DNA from: Phytophthora hibernalis
Taxonomy: Eukaryota; Oomycota; Peronosporomycetes; Peronosporales; Peronosporaceae
Assembly: GCA_012656075.1 (NCBI GenBank)
Contig: JAAKBF010000159.1
Location: forward strand, 1,116,001 to 1,180,000
Reading direction: 5' to 3'
Length of the DNA: 64,000 nucleotides
A program made the translations under genes and the position numbers. Each line of letters begins with the position of its first letter. The first letter of the stretch is position 1. The notes under the pieces are model-generated. The model searched no databases and was not told the DNA's origin. It saw nothing but the letters and a program-made list of their open reading frames with translations. Below are positions 20,394-31,400 of this stretch, in pieces.

Positions 20394-23300
20394 TTAGAAC
20401 GAGTCACTATTACTTGCAGCACTGCAGGACAACAAATTAGATCGATATAAGTCAATGGTCCGACATTGCGGCACGTACCTTGATTCAGCGAATGATCCTC
20501 CTGACAACTCCAATTCGTGATCGGACTCACTAGCATCGCCCAGAAGCCGTTGCCTCACTCGTTCCTCCTCCGCCTTGCGTTCGTTTTCAGCAGCTTCCAG
20601 CTCTTGTTGTCTCTGCTTTTCAGCTGCTTTCCTGGCGAGAACTCGCTGTCGATACACATCGATGACGTTTTCATCCTCCTCCTTCTTCGCTTCCTCAGCT
20701 GTATGTTGTTTTTCCTGCTTCTCTTCCTCGGGGTTCTTTGCTGGTGGTTCAGGAATAGCGACTGGGGTATCATCACTCGCCTCACTCCCTACCCCATCGC
20801 CTTCTTGATCTACGTTATTTTGCACATCTTCTTCGGTGGCTGAAATGATCTCATGTGGAGACACCTCGCTCGCCAGATTTTCTCCAGCGTTTGCAATCGT
20901 GGCCAAACCTTCAGCGTCACTCGCAGTGGCTTCGACTGGGTGGGTGTCCGGTTGTGGTTCTCTGGTATTTGAGTTAGCATCAGCATCTTCAGCATTGGAC
21001 TCCTGCCCCAACGCTTCTTCAGTTACATCAGTGATCTTTGCTCGTTCTGCATCCTCCTCTTCTTTTCTCTTTCTATCTTCGTCTGCTCTGCGCAAGGCGT
21101 CTTCTCGCAGACGAGCTTCCTCCTCTTGTTTGTGTTGAGTTGCTTGTAGGGTCTCCATCTGTTCTTTTTCCAATCGGGTACGTTCGTGTTCTTCAAAGGC
21201 TTTTTGCTCTAACCTCAGGCGCTCTTCCTCGGCCTCACGTTCCTGCTGCTGTTTTTCGTCTGCACCTGCTCAAGTCGTTGCTGCTGGCGCTTTGCAATTT
21301 CGTCGTTAAACTCGCGTTCTTCAGCTAATCGTGCCTCCCTGTAGGTTTGCTCTTCTCGTGCTCGGTGCTGCTCATCAGCCAAGCGCTTCTCTGTTAGTTT
21401 TTGCTGTAATTCCGTAGCTTCTTGCACTGCTGCACGCTGTCGAGCTAACTCATCTTGCAATTGTGCTACCTCCTCAGCTTGTTTACACTTTCGCTGCTCC
21501 TCAAGTCTTTCTTCCTCCTCAATACGCTCTTGGCGCATACGAGCAAGTTTTTCTTCAAACTGCTTGTGTTGTGCTTCTGTTTTGTCTTCGGTCGGTGATT
21601 GAGCGGGTAGTGCGGCAGAAGACTGCCCAGCCACCGGCTCCAGACGTGTCTTACGTTCTTGTTGGGTAAGATTTTCACTACACTCGCGCCGATTGTCACC
21701 ATGCTGTACGGCACGCTCATCTTGAAAGTTCGTCATCATTTCCATCATTTTCATCATGAATGTTCGCTCACGTCCTCCTCGCATTTGGTAGTCGGGTGAC
21801 CCTGAATTAAATGTGTTGCTGTTTGCAGTACCCCGTTGTGTCCGGAAACTTGCAATGTCCCTGGGAACTCCATGCTTGGCGTTGATAGTAGCTTGAGCTT
21901 GTGTCAGAAGCGAATTCAAACTTGCCACATCGTGTCGCAACGATTCTATTTGAACCTTCTCGTCTTCATATTGACTCTGATACTTTTCCGCCGCGGCATC
22001 GGATTCCGCTAACCGACTCTGCATTTCCCGCACCTTTGCCAGTAACTCGTTTTCTTTCCACTGGAAACGATCCCGTTCTTCGTCCATCAGCTGCATGAAC
22101 CTTTTCCGCTCAGCGACGATGGCATTTGCTTCGTCAAGCTTCATGTCTAATACGTGTTGCTGTAGCGCTTTCGTTTCCTCTGCTAAAAGCTTCATCCGTT
22201 CTTTTATCTCTGAATTTTTCTGCTTGTAGCGGGATAGCTCGTCAATAGCTAGGCTTTTGTCAGCGATGAGTCGAGCGTTGGCAGTATTTGCATTGTTGAG
22301 AGTACTCTTCTGTTCACCAAGTTGCAGATCCATGTCGGTAACTCGTTGTTCGAGTCGCAGCCGATCCTTTTCAAGCTGTACTGCCGAATTTTGAGCAACA
22401 CGCAGGTCGTCTCCTGATTTCTGTTAACAACGATAGTTAGTATCAATGCCAAATTCTTTTAAGAAAGTCGAGCCACAGTGTATCATCGTACCGATAGTGC
22501 AGCCTCTAGCGCAGCAGCCTCCTGGTGCAAAGCAAGAACTTGGGTTTTTAGTGTCTTCAGCGTTCCCGTCTCTGTTGTAAGCGATTGTTCACGTGTCGCT
22601 AGCTCGTCTTGCTTAGTCAGAATATCTTGGAGAGCGTGCTCTCTTTCGATTTGCCAGGAGCGTTCTTTTTCACGCATCGCTTGAGCTACGATACCCTCCA
22701 GATTGGCTTCCTGGGTTCGCACACTTTCTTCCCACAGCTGGAAACGTTGTGTCTCGCCGGCAAAGTGGCGGAAGTCACTTTCGACTTTAACTTGCAACTC
22801 TGCTTCCTTCACTCGCAGCCTCTCCATATCTTTGAATAGCGACTGCCGCGTTTCGAAAAGAGATGTCTCTAGCTCGGTCCGTCGGGCAACAAATGCGAGT
22901 TCAAACTCACGCTCACGCTCTTGAAGTCGGTCTTGTTTGCTGCGGTACTCTTGTAGTAGCGAAGATCGAAGTCCATCCAGGTCTCGAACAAAGCGCTTGC
23001 GTTCTTCTGCTCGGACCAAAGCAACTTCGGTCGTCTTATATCGCTCTAATTCTTCCTGTAGACGTTTATCGCAAATGTCGTCATACTCTCGCTGGTACTG
23101 CACCATGCGCTCTTCCAGAGACTTCTGGGGCTCAAACTGCTGAGCAGCGCATTCAGAGAGGTATGTGTTCTCTACTCGTCGTAATTGATTTTCTACAAGA
23201 ATGCCATGCGATATAAGCAAATTCAAATTCTAGGTAAGCGCCACAATACACGTACCCAACACGATGCGGTGGTCAAAGCAATCCATAGCCGTCTGTGTTC

Positions 23301-24030
23301 CAGAGTCCATCGTAGCAAGCTGAAATCGCCGCACGAGCTCCTGTACAAGAACCAGCAGTAGCGAATGTCCTGTGTTCGCCCGCTGCATCTCCTACCAGAC
23401 AATAAATATGAATCAACAAACAACCCACCATAATCGATTGCCTCAAGAACAGGCCATGCTTCCTCCTTACGAGTTGATTCTGGACGCTTGAATTCACGTG
23501 TAGCATCTTCTCGTTTTGGTGCACATAATCACAGTTAGGCACCTTCAAGCAACGGCACAGCTGCAAATACAAGGATGCATAAGCGACAATGCTCACCTCT
23601 AGAATCGTGGCGCTGTCGACTTGATTCCGAGAGCCCCCGATTTCGGGGACAAACACTGCCAACGTGTTCTCAAGCCCCTTTGTCGCTAGGTATTCTGCCA
23701 CAAGACTGTGAACCATTTTCTCATCAGGCGTTGAGTTTGCTACATCACGGTTCACGCGGCTGGGGTCATTTTCGTCTTCATCCCGCTCGTTGTTCGGGCG
23801 ACGCTGCTGCTGGAGTTTTTCAATGAATCGCCGACGTAGCTGAGCCTATATTCAGTGTGTTAAGTCTTGTTTTTTCTAACCAAGACGAGAGCGATCCTTA
23901 CCCTGATGAGCTCCACGGTGCCATTGTCTCGGATGGTGTGGAACATCTTCTCCTTCAGCTCCTCGAGCGACATCAAGGCGTTCCCATCGGCATCCCGCGC
24001 TTGCGGACTCGCCTCCACGTTCGCTTCCAT
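20394..24030 (-). CDS. OFD1: OFD1-like centriole/basal-body protein (LisH + coiled coil)
   Basis: The ATG at 24030 opens MEANVEASPQARDADGNALM, followed by a helix, SLEELKEKMFHTIRDNG, and, across an intron, LIRAQLRRRFIEKL. This matches the N-terminal block shared by OFD1 and FOR20. Next is a LisH motif, MVHSLVAEYLATKGLENTL, with AVFVPEIGG, and then coiled coil over about 900 residues. The coil includes LFKDMERLRVKEAELQVKVE, a block closely similar to vertebrate OFD1. OFD1 acts at centriole distal ends and basal bodies in cilium assembly, here presumably zoospore flagella. Introns fit at 23846-23901, about 23507-23596, 23392-23470, 23193-23255, 22421-22491 and 20422-20478. One base is missing in the run at 21252-21256. 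Spliced length is about 1,070 residues, near that of the animal protein. The gene symbol is by homology. Confidence 0.75.
20422..20478 (-). other. last intron of OFD1-like gene (57 bp)
   Basis: GTACGTGCC...GTCCTGCAG on the minus strand. Splicing links GSFAES to a short last exon ending ASNSDSF and a TAA at 20394. Confidence 0.65.
22421..22491 (-). other. intron of OFD1-like gene (71 bp)
   Basis: GTACGATG...GTTAACAG on the minus strand. It joins AALEAALS to KSGDDLRVAQNSAVQLEKD, keeping the coiled coil in frame. Confidence 0.75.
23193..23255 (-). other. intron of OFD1-like gene (63 bp)
   Basis: GTACGTG...TTCTTGTAG on the minus strand. It joins DCFDHRIVLG to ENQLRRVENTYL in frame. Confidence 0.7.
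23392..23470 (-). other. intron of OFD1-like gene (79 bp)
   Basis: GTAAGGAGG...GTCTGGTAG on the minus strand. It joins NSSVQNQL to EMQRANTGHSLL without changing frame. Confidence 0.7.
23507..23596 (-). other. intron of OFD1-like gene (about 90 bp, 3' site uncertain)
   Basis: The donor GTGAGC at 23596 follows DSATILE. Two nearby acceptors (…GAG or …GAGAAG before ATGCTACACG) both keep the frame. Splicing gives ILE(K)MLHVNSSVQ. Confidence 0.55.
23846..23901 (-). other. first intron of OFD1-like gene (56 bp)
   Basis: GTAAGG...ATATAG on the minus strand. It restores the conserved block VELIRAQLRRRFIEKL across the junction. Confidence 0.8.
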
Positions 24031-24303
24031 TAAGATCCCGACTATGAAAGGTCGCACGTCAACGCATATCACCTGCTAAGCTCCCAGGGCGATAGTGCCT
24101 TCAGTGTCAATAGCGGACCTACAACAATATATTACCGCAAGGACAAAGGGTAAGAACCGTCATCTTAGCATACACCTGTCCTGTTTATCAATGCCGGAAT
24201 TGTTATCCTCCTTCAAGCAATCACATAGAGAACACACTTCATTATTGGTTCTACACCGTACAGCATGGGCCAGCCAGCTAGTGCATCACTCCGTCCATCA
24301 AAC

Positions 24304-25126
24304 TTAAATCCACAGCGACTCGTCGTCCTCGTCGCTGTCATCGGAGCTGTCATCCTCATACTGGTTGCTCAGCACTTCGTCCCTCAGTCTCGTGAGCTCT
24401 TTCTCCCTCTCCTCGTCCTTCTTCAACTCTTTCTCCTCGTCCCTCTGGGCTTTCTTCTGCATGAGCTTATTCACCACCAAGGCAGCTCGGATCTTGTCCA
24501 AGATATCCTGGGGATGTTGTTCTTCACGAGCTGCACCATCACGAGCGTTCTGTTCTGCAGCACTGCGTCCAGCAGCGCCTGGCCGCCCTCCTCCCCGATA
24601 CCGTTATTAGCCAGCCCCAGATATTTCAGTGAAATGTTGTACGGCAGCACTTGGGCCACTGCCTTGGCGCCAGCATCGCCCAGTTGGTTGCTGGAGAGGC
24701 CCAAGTGCTCCAGGGACTCGTGGCCGTAGAGGGCGTCGCTGATGGCGCCCGCCCCCTTGGCCGAGATCTCGTTCCCGCGCAGGTCCAAGTGTTGCAGAGT
24801 ATTGTTCGCCCGCAGCATGTTGCCCATGGACGCGGCGCCCACGTCGCCGATCTCGTGGCCGGGCAGCAGCAGGCGCAGCACCGTCTTGTTGAGCTGGAAG
24901 ACGCGGCCCACGAGATCGCCCCGGACGGCCGCAGCTTGCGCTTCTTGGCCGCCATGTCCTTCAGGTCCAGCTCGCGGATCTGGTCCTTGTTGGCACGGAT
25001 CTTCTCCAGGATCTCCTTCAAGGTGGCAGCGGGGCGCTGTGTCACGAGGTGGTCGTCGTGGTGGCGCACTGTCATGGCCGACAGCACAGACGTGAGCACG
25101 TCGACTTCTGCCTTCTCGGTCGCCAT
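24304..25126 (-). CDS. leucine-rich-repeat protein (RNase-inhibitor-like repeats)
   Basis: The ATG at 25126 begins MATEKAEVDVLTSVLSAM. Four to five LRRs of the ribonuclease-inhibitor type follow: LQHLDLRGNEISAKGAGAI, LEHLGLSSNQLGDAGAKAV and LKYLGLANNGIGEEGGQAL. A charged helix (KKAQRDEEKELKKDEEREKE) and an acidic end, DDSSDDSDEDDESLWI, follow. About 274 residues are expected once two one-base losses are allowed (near 24929 and at 24510-24513). Such proteins serve as protein-binding scaffolds and several are flagellar or centrosomal. Its position 274 bp upstream of the OFD1-like gene is suggestive only. An oomycete initiator-like element lies 31-44 bp upstream. Confidence 0.75.
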
Positions 25127-25156
25127 AACGCGGGCTCGATAGATGCAGGACGACGT

Positions 25157-25170
25157 GGATTGCGGAATGA
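25157..25170 (-). promoter_or_regulatory. oomycete initiator-like element of LRR gene
   Basis: TCATTCCGCAATCC on the minus strand fits the oomycete core-promoter consensus TCATTYYNCAWTTT at 12 of 14 positions. It sits 31-44 bp before the ATG at 25126, the usual distance. Confidence 0.5.
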
Positions 25171-25306
25171 CACGGAAAGTATGGAATGATGTGGGAAGGA
25201 GTGATGGTCGATATTGGATTTCAAAGGGTGAATGAGATGGTGGGATGTGGGAGAAAGGGAGAGAGAGAGAGATACAGAATGTCTATTTACATGTTCTTAA
25301 CTACAG
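25171..25306. other. intergenic, includes (GA)n microsatellite
   Basis: No gene is seen. A short GA repeat occurs at about 25255-25272, between the LRR promoter and the MITE-like element. Confidence 0.5.
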
Positions 25307-25548
25307 TACCGAATTCCTCGATGAGCTGTACCCCGTGGTACATCGTCAAATGGGTAGCTTATCGTTTAGGAAGTCCCTTTGGGTTCAACCACCTGTCATT
25401 GGTACAATATAGCACCTTACGATGCGGTACGAGTGATTTCATTGGATATAATGTGATCCTGGGGACTTTGTATGGGCAAAAAAAAAACGACTGGGGGTAC
25501 AGCTTATTGAGCATTTTTGAGGGGTACAGCTCATCGAGGAATTCGGTA
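25307..25548. mobile_element. MITE-like element with 26-28 bp perfect inverted repeats
   Basis: The termini at 25307-25334 and 25521-25548 are perfect inverted repeats of 28 bases, starting TACCGAATTCC and ending GCTGTACCCC. The interior is noncoding and about 186 bp. TA dinucleotides form the outer edges, so a Tc1/mariner-like TA target duplication is possible, giving a 238-bp element. It sits at the 3' end of the LINE, whose ORF2 frame appears to run out inside it. Confidence 0.7.
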
Positions 25549-25549
25549 G

Positions 25550-26410
25550 TGCAAGATCTCTGGAACGTACTTAACCAGGTCAGGAGTGCCGGTGCCTCGG
25601 GGTCCGGTGACTAAACGTGGTTGGTCTGCCACCTTGTAGGAGCCCCTCTCGGTTGGTTTGTTAAAATTCCCAGGCATGCGTGGCTCCGCGCTCCCCTGAT
25701 AGCAGTTTCCCCTCGGCGGTGATCCCGTGTAGCAATTGCCTCCAGCTGGCGAATTCCTGCTTCCCAGAAGGCGTTCGATCCTGCTTCGGGGTGGGTCTGC
25801 TGTTTCCGGAAGACTCGATCGAGTCTTAGAAGCCAAATCCGCGCGATTCCGATGGAACAAAGTATCAGCCATATACGCTCCCCACTCCTTTCGAAAGCCG
25901 TCTTTGCTCTCCAGGAAGCGTTGCTGAAGCAGTCTTTGGCTGTTCGGCGACGTCGGCGGCGCCTTACGCCCCGCGCTGTGGAGCTTCCAATACTCCAGTT
26001 CGTTCGGCTTCCACTCTTCCCCTGTCCAATGACTGATGAGCGTCGCCCATATCGCCTGCGCCATCGGACAACCCCAGAAGAGATGCTCATATGACTCGAC
26101 TCGTCCTGCACACGACTCGCTTACTGGACATGTGTTCCTCGCCTGCCTGCCCTCGTAATAAAGATTCACTTGGCAGTATCCACCCGATAGACTGTCCATG
26201 TCGGTCAGGCCCTAATGGCGGGCCCATATTTGGTTTGTGGACTGGTGGAAGTCCCTGATGGTGGGCCCATACTTGGTTTGGGGACTGGTGGAGCATTGCG
26301 AACTGCCACCGGTCGTACTTGGCTCGATGCTGGAGTCGCAAAAGCACCTTCTGCAAAGGAGACGCAAGCTCCTTCTTGCACCACGCGTACGGTGTCTTTT
26401 TGAAGTCTGC
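25550..26410 (-). pseudogene. LINE ORF2 C-terminal zinc-binding domain (zf-RVT-like)
   Basis: At 26199-25531 the sequence reads CPVSESCAGRVESYEHLFWG, then CPMAQAIWATL. This is the Cx6C...HLFWxCPxAxxIW signature found at the end of plant, fungal and oomycete LINE ORF2 proteins. Upstream (26356-26087) are VLLRLQHRAKYDRW and GWILPSESLLRGQAGEEHM, fitting the segment before the zinc domain. The domain probably helps bind RNA or target DNA. A 43-bp tandem duplication and frame changes interrupt it. Confidence 0.7.
26216..26300. repeat. imperfect 43-bp tandem duplication
   Basis: The segment GGCGGGCCCATATTTGGTTT... and the following GGTGGGCCCATACTTGGTTT... are about 90% alike over about 33 bp, with a period near 43 bp. 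The duplication falls inside the LINE ORF2 tail and would add about 14 residues. Confidence 0.7.
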
Positions 26411-26419
26411 TATTAGCCG

Positions 26420-27650
26420 TTTGTTGGGAATTGTCCGTTATACCCCCACGGGTATCTGTGAATAGCTGGGTGAGCTGCGAAGACGACACCTTCCTGCTGT
26501 ATGCTCCGGCTGTAGGCGGCCGTAATCTCTGGAGTTGATCCTCGAATGTCCGGTAAGCGTCCTTGGATGTGCCAATGCAACATGTAGCTCATCGTCCTCA
26601 CTGGCCATAACCAGACACGGCACCTGGTGGACGTTAACGACACCGGCCGCCGTTGTCAGTTGCAAGTTCAGGAGCGCCTCTTCCGCGCAATTAGTCGTTC
26701 TGCCGTCGGCCAGAATAACTGTCACTGGTCTTGACAGCTGACGGGTAGTCACTGGTGGAGCAGCAGCTTCCAGTGTATGCAGCACACCAGACGGTAGAAT
26801 ACTGCGATCGGCATCAATATCTGCCAGATAGGGTACTTCTAAGATGTCATTTAGCGTCGCCATGCCCAGCGCCAGCTGTCTTCAACCGGATGGAGTCCAT
26901 GCGCTGCTGCTTGTCTTCCCTGAATCGCTCCAGTGCGGCCCTGCGCTGCGGCTCCGTCGCTGTAGGACACTCTCTCAGTCAGTGCGGTCCTTTGCAAATC
27001 AGACAGCCTTCCGTTGGCGGTGTTGCAGGCTTCGGGGCGCGCGGTGTCGCCTTTGAGCCCGTACCACTGCTGATCTTGGCATCCGCCTCCCTCGCAGGCT
27101 TCACTGTGGTGGACTTGGTGGCTGCAGACAGCTTTACCACCGTCACCTTTGCTCTTGGTGGCCGCTGCGCTGTCCCTGGATTGGTTGAAAAAGCGCTGCT
27201 GCGCTTTCGCATGTTCGAGGATTAGGTCATAGAGAGCAACATCATCCGTACGACAGTCACGCCTCTCAAACTCGATCAACCGTTGAACCTGGTCTTGCAG
27301 GAGCGCAGGCGGTAGGTTTTCCACTAGCAGCCGACACCGCTTCTCATGCGGTCCCTGTGGCCAGGATTAGATGGATCTGCGGTGTCAATTAGGCCCTGCA
27401 GCCCGTTCTCCTCCACGATGCGCGTGAAGTTCTGAAAGTACTGAAAGACGCGCGCGTCGCAGTCCTCCACGGAAAGGTCCATGCGTAGATCTCGCTTGAA
27501 CAGAGTTTTGATGTCGGGAATGTACTCGTTTTCAGCGTTTGGCAGCGCTGGCGAACGAGTCGGAGAATCTCGTCATCCGTGACTGACTCCACCGTCTTCC
27601 TTTCAGCAGGAAGCGCGCCATCGTTTGCAAAACCTCAGGCTTCACAGCTC
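26420..27650 (-). pseudogene. gag-protease fragment of another retroelement
   Basis: The minus-strand frames (27592-27389, 27324-26851, 27212-26979, 26863-26438) carry a gag-like helical part (LLQDQVQRLIEFERRD). A CCHC-like knuckle follows (CLICKGPH, then about 5 residues and C). A retropepsin-like region with LADIDADRSILPSGVL (D-x-D-R-S in place of D-T/S-G) and VTVILADGR comes next. RT and integrase are absent. It sits inside the LINE between the zinc domain and RT, so it inserted there and was later truncated. The subfamily is undecided. Many frame breaks. Confidence 0.5.
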
Positions 27651-27689
27651 CCTTCACAGTGGAAATTACACTGGTATAGTCTTCCCCAG

Positions 27690-28470
27690 TGATTGAGCAA
27701 CGCTGCTAAATCTAGTCCTTGTAGTGGTTCCAGTCACCACAGGCTGAGGCACAGTCATCTCGACATCTCCGTCCCAGTCGACCGTGAAGCGCGTTCCAGG
27801 CATGCCGTCTCCGTTGACTTGGACTCAGGCGTACTTAACGCGAAACCGTACTTAACGGTGTCGGAGGTTCAACTGCACTGCTGCAACCGTCGGGTAACAA
27901 ACGCTACGCTTCGGTTGCGCAAAGTTAACTTTGTCGCACAACCCGGGGTGCTCCGGAAGCGGTAAGTTGTAGAATGAATTGATTGAGCTAGCACGCTTAA
28001 GTCCTCACTTGCTACTCTTATTCTCCTAGGCAGCCCTCTGTGAAACTTCCTTGTCCTACGCTCCTTGTCCAGTGCCATCATCAGCCCAATACGCAAACAT
28101 ACATGCCGTACGCGTCGCCGCCACCAAGCGGCTAGTCCTGGCTGCACCGATCCGGTTCTCGATCTCTTGGAGGTGATCTTCTGTCGGTCGTCAGCCAGCT
28201 CATCCAGCACGAGGGTGCCTGCGTGCCGGCAGCGCGTTGCTGCTACTGCTTCGAGATTGACCAGCTCTCCGTGACACTGTCGTAAAACGAACTGTCCTCC
28301 CCGCCCATGCCCCGCCCATTCTCTAGGTGAGGCCAGGAGTAAACAGGTTGCCCATCGCCGTAATTTGGTGTACGAATGTCTTAGCGATCCTGGACCCTGG
28401 TCCGGTCGGTGAAATACATATTTCGCACTACCAGTACGTTGGCCTCGGAACGCCCTCATTGGGGGGTTCT
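27690..28470 (-). other. coding-like remnant of unknown element
   Basis: A 196-codon minus frame (28459-27869) is Arg-rich with regular composition (LVNLEAVAATRCRHAGTLVL, DELADDRQKITSKRSRTGS). It may be the 5' part of the neighbouring gag fragment. I recognise no domain. Its true frame is uncertain because the plus strand is also open over about 90 codons. Confidence 0.25.
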
Positions 28471-28479
28471 CACTGAGGG

Positions 28480-29030
28480 TTCCGGCATAAAAATACCGAA
28501 ACCGAGGTGTTCAGACTGCGTCCGCCTCCGGGATAGCTTAATTTTGCTATGGCGGAAATCGAGCATAAAATAAACGTAAAAAAACCTGCTCCAGACGCGG
28601 GGGTATTTAAACGGCATAGCCACCACCGTTCATTCCTGTCACCACTACACATGCATGTACACTAGAGGAGCAGCGCGGCAACAGGCACCACAGTTAGGAG
28701 CAGCACCACAACCACATATACTAGTAGCATGCTCAGAAGAAACACTTCAGTATCCCCAGTACTGTGGTAAGCAGCAGCGCTGTCGCTAGTGCCGCCTTCA
28801 GCATCGGGCACGACCGGCAAGTATCGCGACATGCTGCTCGCGACTGTGGACGGCCACTTAGCATGGAGCTAAAGTAGCAACTGCAGTAGCGCCAGGTTAA
28901 TGTAGTGCGAGACTAGGTGGCGCCAACAAGCGCCCTACCGTCAGCTGCGAGTTCATGCAGGCGGTATCCTCTCCATGCCGTGTTCCACCGTTTTGAAGGG
29001 AAAGGAAAACCTTCTAAAATAGATATATCA
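28480..29030. other. noncoding stretch, possible LTR remnant
   Basis: No gene is supported. It contains a TATA-like GGGTATTTAAACGG at about 28605, followed by CA-rich simple sequence (ACCACCGTT, CACCACTACAC, CACAACCACA). This could be a promoter region of the retroelement inserted in the LINE. I could not pair it with a second LTR. Confidence 0.3.
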
Positions 29031-29034
29031 CCTG

Positions 29035-31395
29035 TCAAATTCGATCGCTATTCCGGAGCCCAGCGTGAACAGCTTCCCGGTACCGCAGTACATAAACCCG
29101 AAAACCACGTGCGGCGTCCAGGCAATCCTCTATGCCGGAACCGCTCAGTGTGACCCCCTCCATTGACTCGTCCTTGAGTCTATCATAGTTCCTTGGTGTG
29201 AGCATATTGAGGCCATGATCGAGAATCCGAGGGTTGTTGCTCCATTGAAAGGTACTCCAGAATGCCCGAATTTCCGGCTCCCAAAATGTGTCCTCACCGC
29301 TTCTGTGTGGCAAAGGCCCCTTATAGTGAATAACCCAATCTCCTCACTCCCACCAGCTTTCCGCCTGGTCGATCATTCTGGAGAGGTGCTGTAGAACTCT
29401 TTGCTAAATCAACTTTAGCTGCCAGGGTGTCGGTGCTATAAGCGTCCCTGAGCGAGCGACCAGGAGTTTGTTGTGCTCGCCTTGATTTCCGTGCCGCCCC
29501 GTCTCGTGGCGTTATTGCTCCCATTGAACCTAAGCTGATTCCTCGAAAGGCCCATACCGTCCACGCCGACGTGTAATGATCCTGCCGACGCAGGAGCCAC
29601 TGCTGTGCGTGCTTCATGCGTTGGGTCTTCACCGCCACTTTGACCGAGATAATCCCACCCCGCCTGCCTTTCGTGGGGCATACAGAAGGCCAGGGTTCAT
29701 CTTGTGCCTACTTGCCTCCGTTTTCGTAGTGTTGCCACACAAATTATTTGTACAGATTGTTGATCTCTTGTTGAGCCCAAGTCGGAATATCGAAAACTGC
29801 TGCCGTGAAGAGAATAGCAGGGAGCACTATGGCATTGAGGATTAGTACTCGGTTTTCCACACTTGTTGAAACCTTGGTCGCCGTGAGAAGCCGCCTCCTG
29901 ATATTGCGGAGCCTGAACGCCCAATTTCGGTCAGAGAGTTCTCATGTACCTATTTGATAACCGAGGTGTCGTGTCGTATTCTTCGGTCCAACCACCGCGA
30001 TCCCCGCGTACTCGGAGCAGGAGACTGCTGTGTTTAGGAACACAATCTGACTTTTAGCCGGTTGAACTTTGAGGCCCGTCAGCATGCCGAATTTCTGCAC
30101 TAGCTCTAGTGCCGGACGAATTTGATGCGCGTGCTTCAGAAACAGGATTGAGTCGTCCACAAAAGCCGAAAACTTGTGTTTCGCCCGGCGCCTCTGGTAC
30201 TGGTAATCCCTGAATGCGAGTGTCCCGGAGATCGGCTAACCCGAGGACTTCCACCACCAGTAAGAAGAGCAGAGAAAAGGAACCACTCGTATGCCTGACT
30301 TGATGTGAAATGCCGCAGAAAGCAGACCATTGACCAGGAATCGTGCAGTGGTTCCGTCGTGCACCTTGCGATTAGTTTCACAAAATCGTCCGAGAATATT
30401 GGCGAAGCGCCCCAAGCAAAACTTCTGTGTCGACCGTGTTGTAGGTCTTTTTGAAGTCCAGTAATAGGATTAGGCTGCTGAAGTCCTTCTCAACCCCTTC
30501 TTGATATGAAGCCGTCAACAATTGAGCCATCATCATCACCACTGCCTTTTGAATCTGACGTCCGTGGACAAATCCCTGCTGGGTGTCACCTATCAGGTGC
30601 GTCATGAAGGTCTGAAGGCGTGTGGGTATTACTTTGCGAACACTTTGTAAGACGTTTGCAGAAGGGAAATCGGCCTGTAGTCCATAGCGTCGTCGGAATC
30701 TCCCTTCTTGCGCAGCGGGATGATCAGTGCTTCGAGAAAAGATTCCGGCAGCTCCGCTCCGCTAATTATCTGTTTCGCGACCGCTGTTAGGGCTGGTACC
30801 ATGATTGACGTGGTGTCTTTGTAAAAATCGTTGTTTAAACCGTCTGTACCCGCTGCCTTGTGCCTGCTTAGTTCCGTCACAGCCACTCGGACCTCCTCTT
30901 CCGTGAGTTCCACCATCAGCAACGCGTTTTACACCTCTGTCACCTTGCGGTCTTCAGGTATCTCCACGAACTCCCCAAACTCTTCTTTCAGTCGATCAAG
31001 TGGGGTTTCTCAGTGACTGACTCTCAATGTTGGTTGCCATTCACTTGGGAACTTGTCCGCCGTTGATGCATGTCTGCCGCATGCAACACCGTGGACCTCT
31101 TTAATCGTTGTAACTTACTGATCGCGCTCCCAGTTGGAGACTCGCTTAAATTTCCAGCCGAGTGCCTCCGAGGTACCCTCTAACCTCGTACTCACTCGGA
31201 CGGAATGTTCCAGTCTCATTGCTTCCCTTTCCGCGTGAAACCATTGCGCTCGCGTGGTCAAATGACTGCGTTCTCTGCTTCGAACTTTACGTACGTATCT
31301 GTTTCTGCGTTGCTTGACCCTACGATTGACCGCCCGTATGCTGGAGACGCTGAGCTTGACAGCTTGCTCCCATGATGTCGTCGTGATCTTATAGC
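29035..31395 (-). pseudogene. LINE reverse transcriptase (ORF2 middle part)
   Basis: Motifs run in order on the minus strand. 30922-30629 has SRHKAAGTDGLNNDFYKD and IIPLRKKGDSDDAMDYRPIS. 30605-30378 has GFVHGRQIQKA and ILLLDFKKTYNTVDTE (catalytic D of motif A). 30160 has FVDDSILFL (the FxDD equivalent of YADD, motif C), followed by TGLKVQPAKSQIVFLN. Downstream pieces to 29035 fit the thumb and connector. The enzyme copies LINE RNA at a nicked target. Frames change at about 30620, 30380 and 30150. Near 31395 the frame is interrupted by the gypsy insertion and resumes at 43244. Confidence 0.75.
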
Positions 31396-31400
31396 CCGCC
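31396..31400. repeat. target-site duplication CCGCC (left)
   Basis: CCGCC directly precedes the TGTGGTG end of the left LTR and is repeated directly after the CACCACA end of the right LTR (43239-43243). This is the 5-bp duplication typical of gypsy integrases. Confidence 0.85.

Noticed and set aside
25481..25490. Run of nine to ten A as the LINE poly(A) tail
   Set aside because: The LINE is on the minus strand, so its tail would read as T on the plus strand here; the run also lies inside the MITE-like element.
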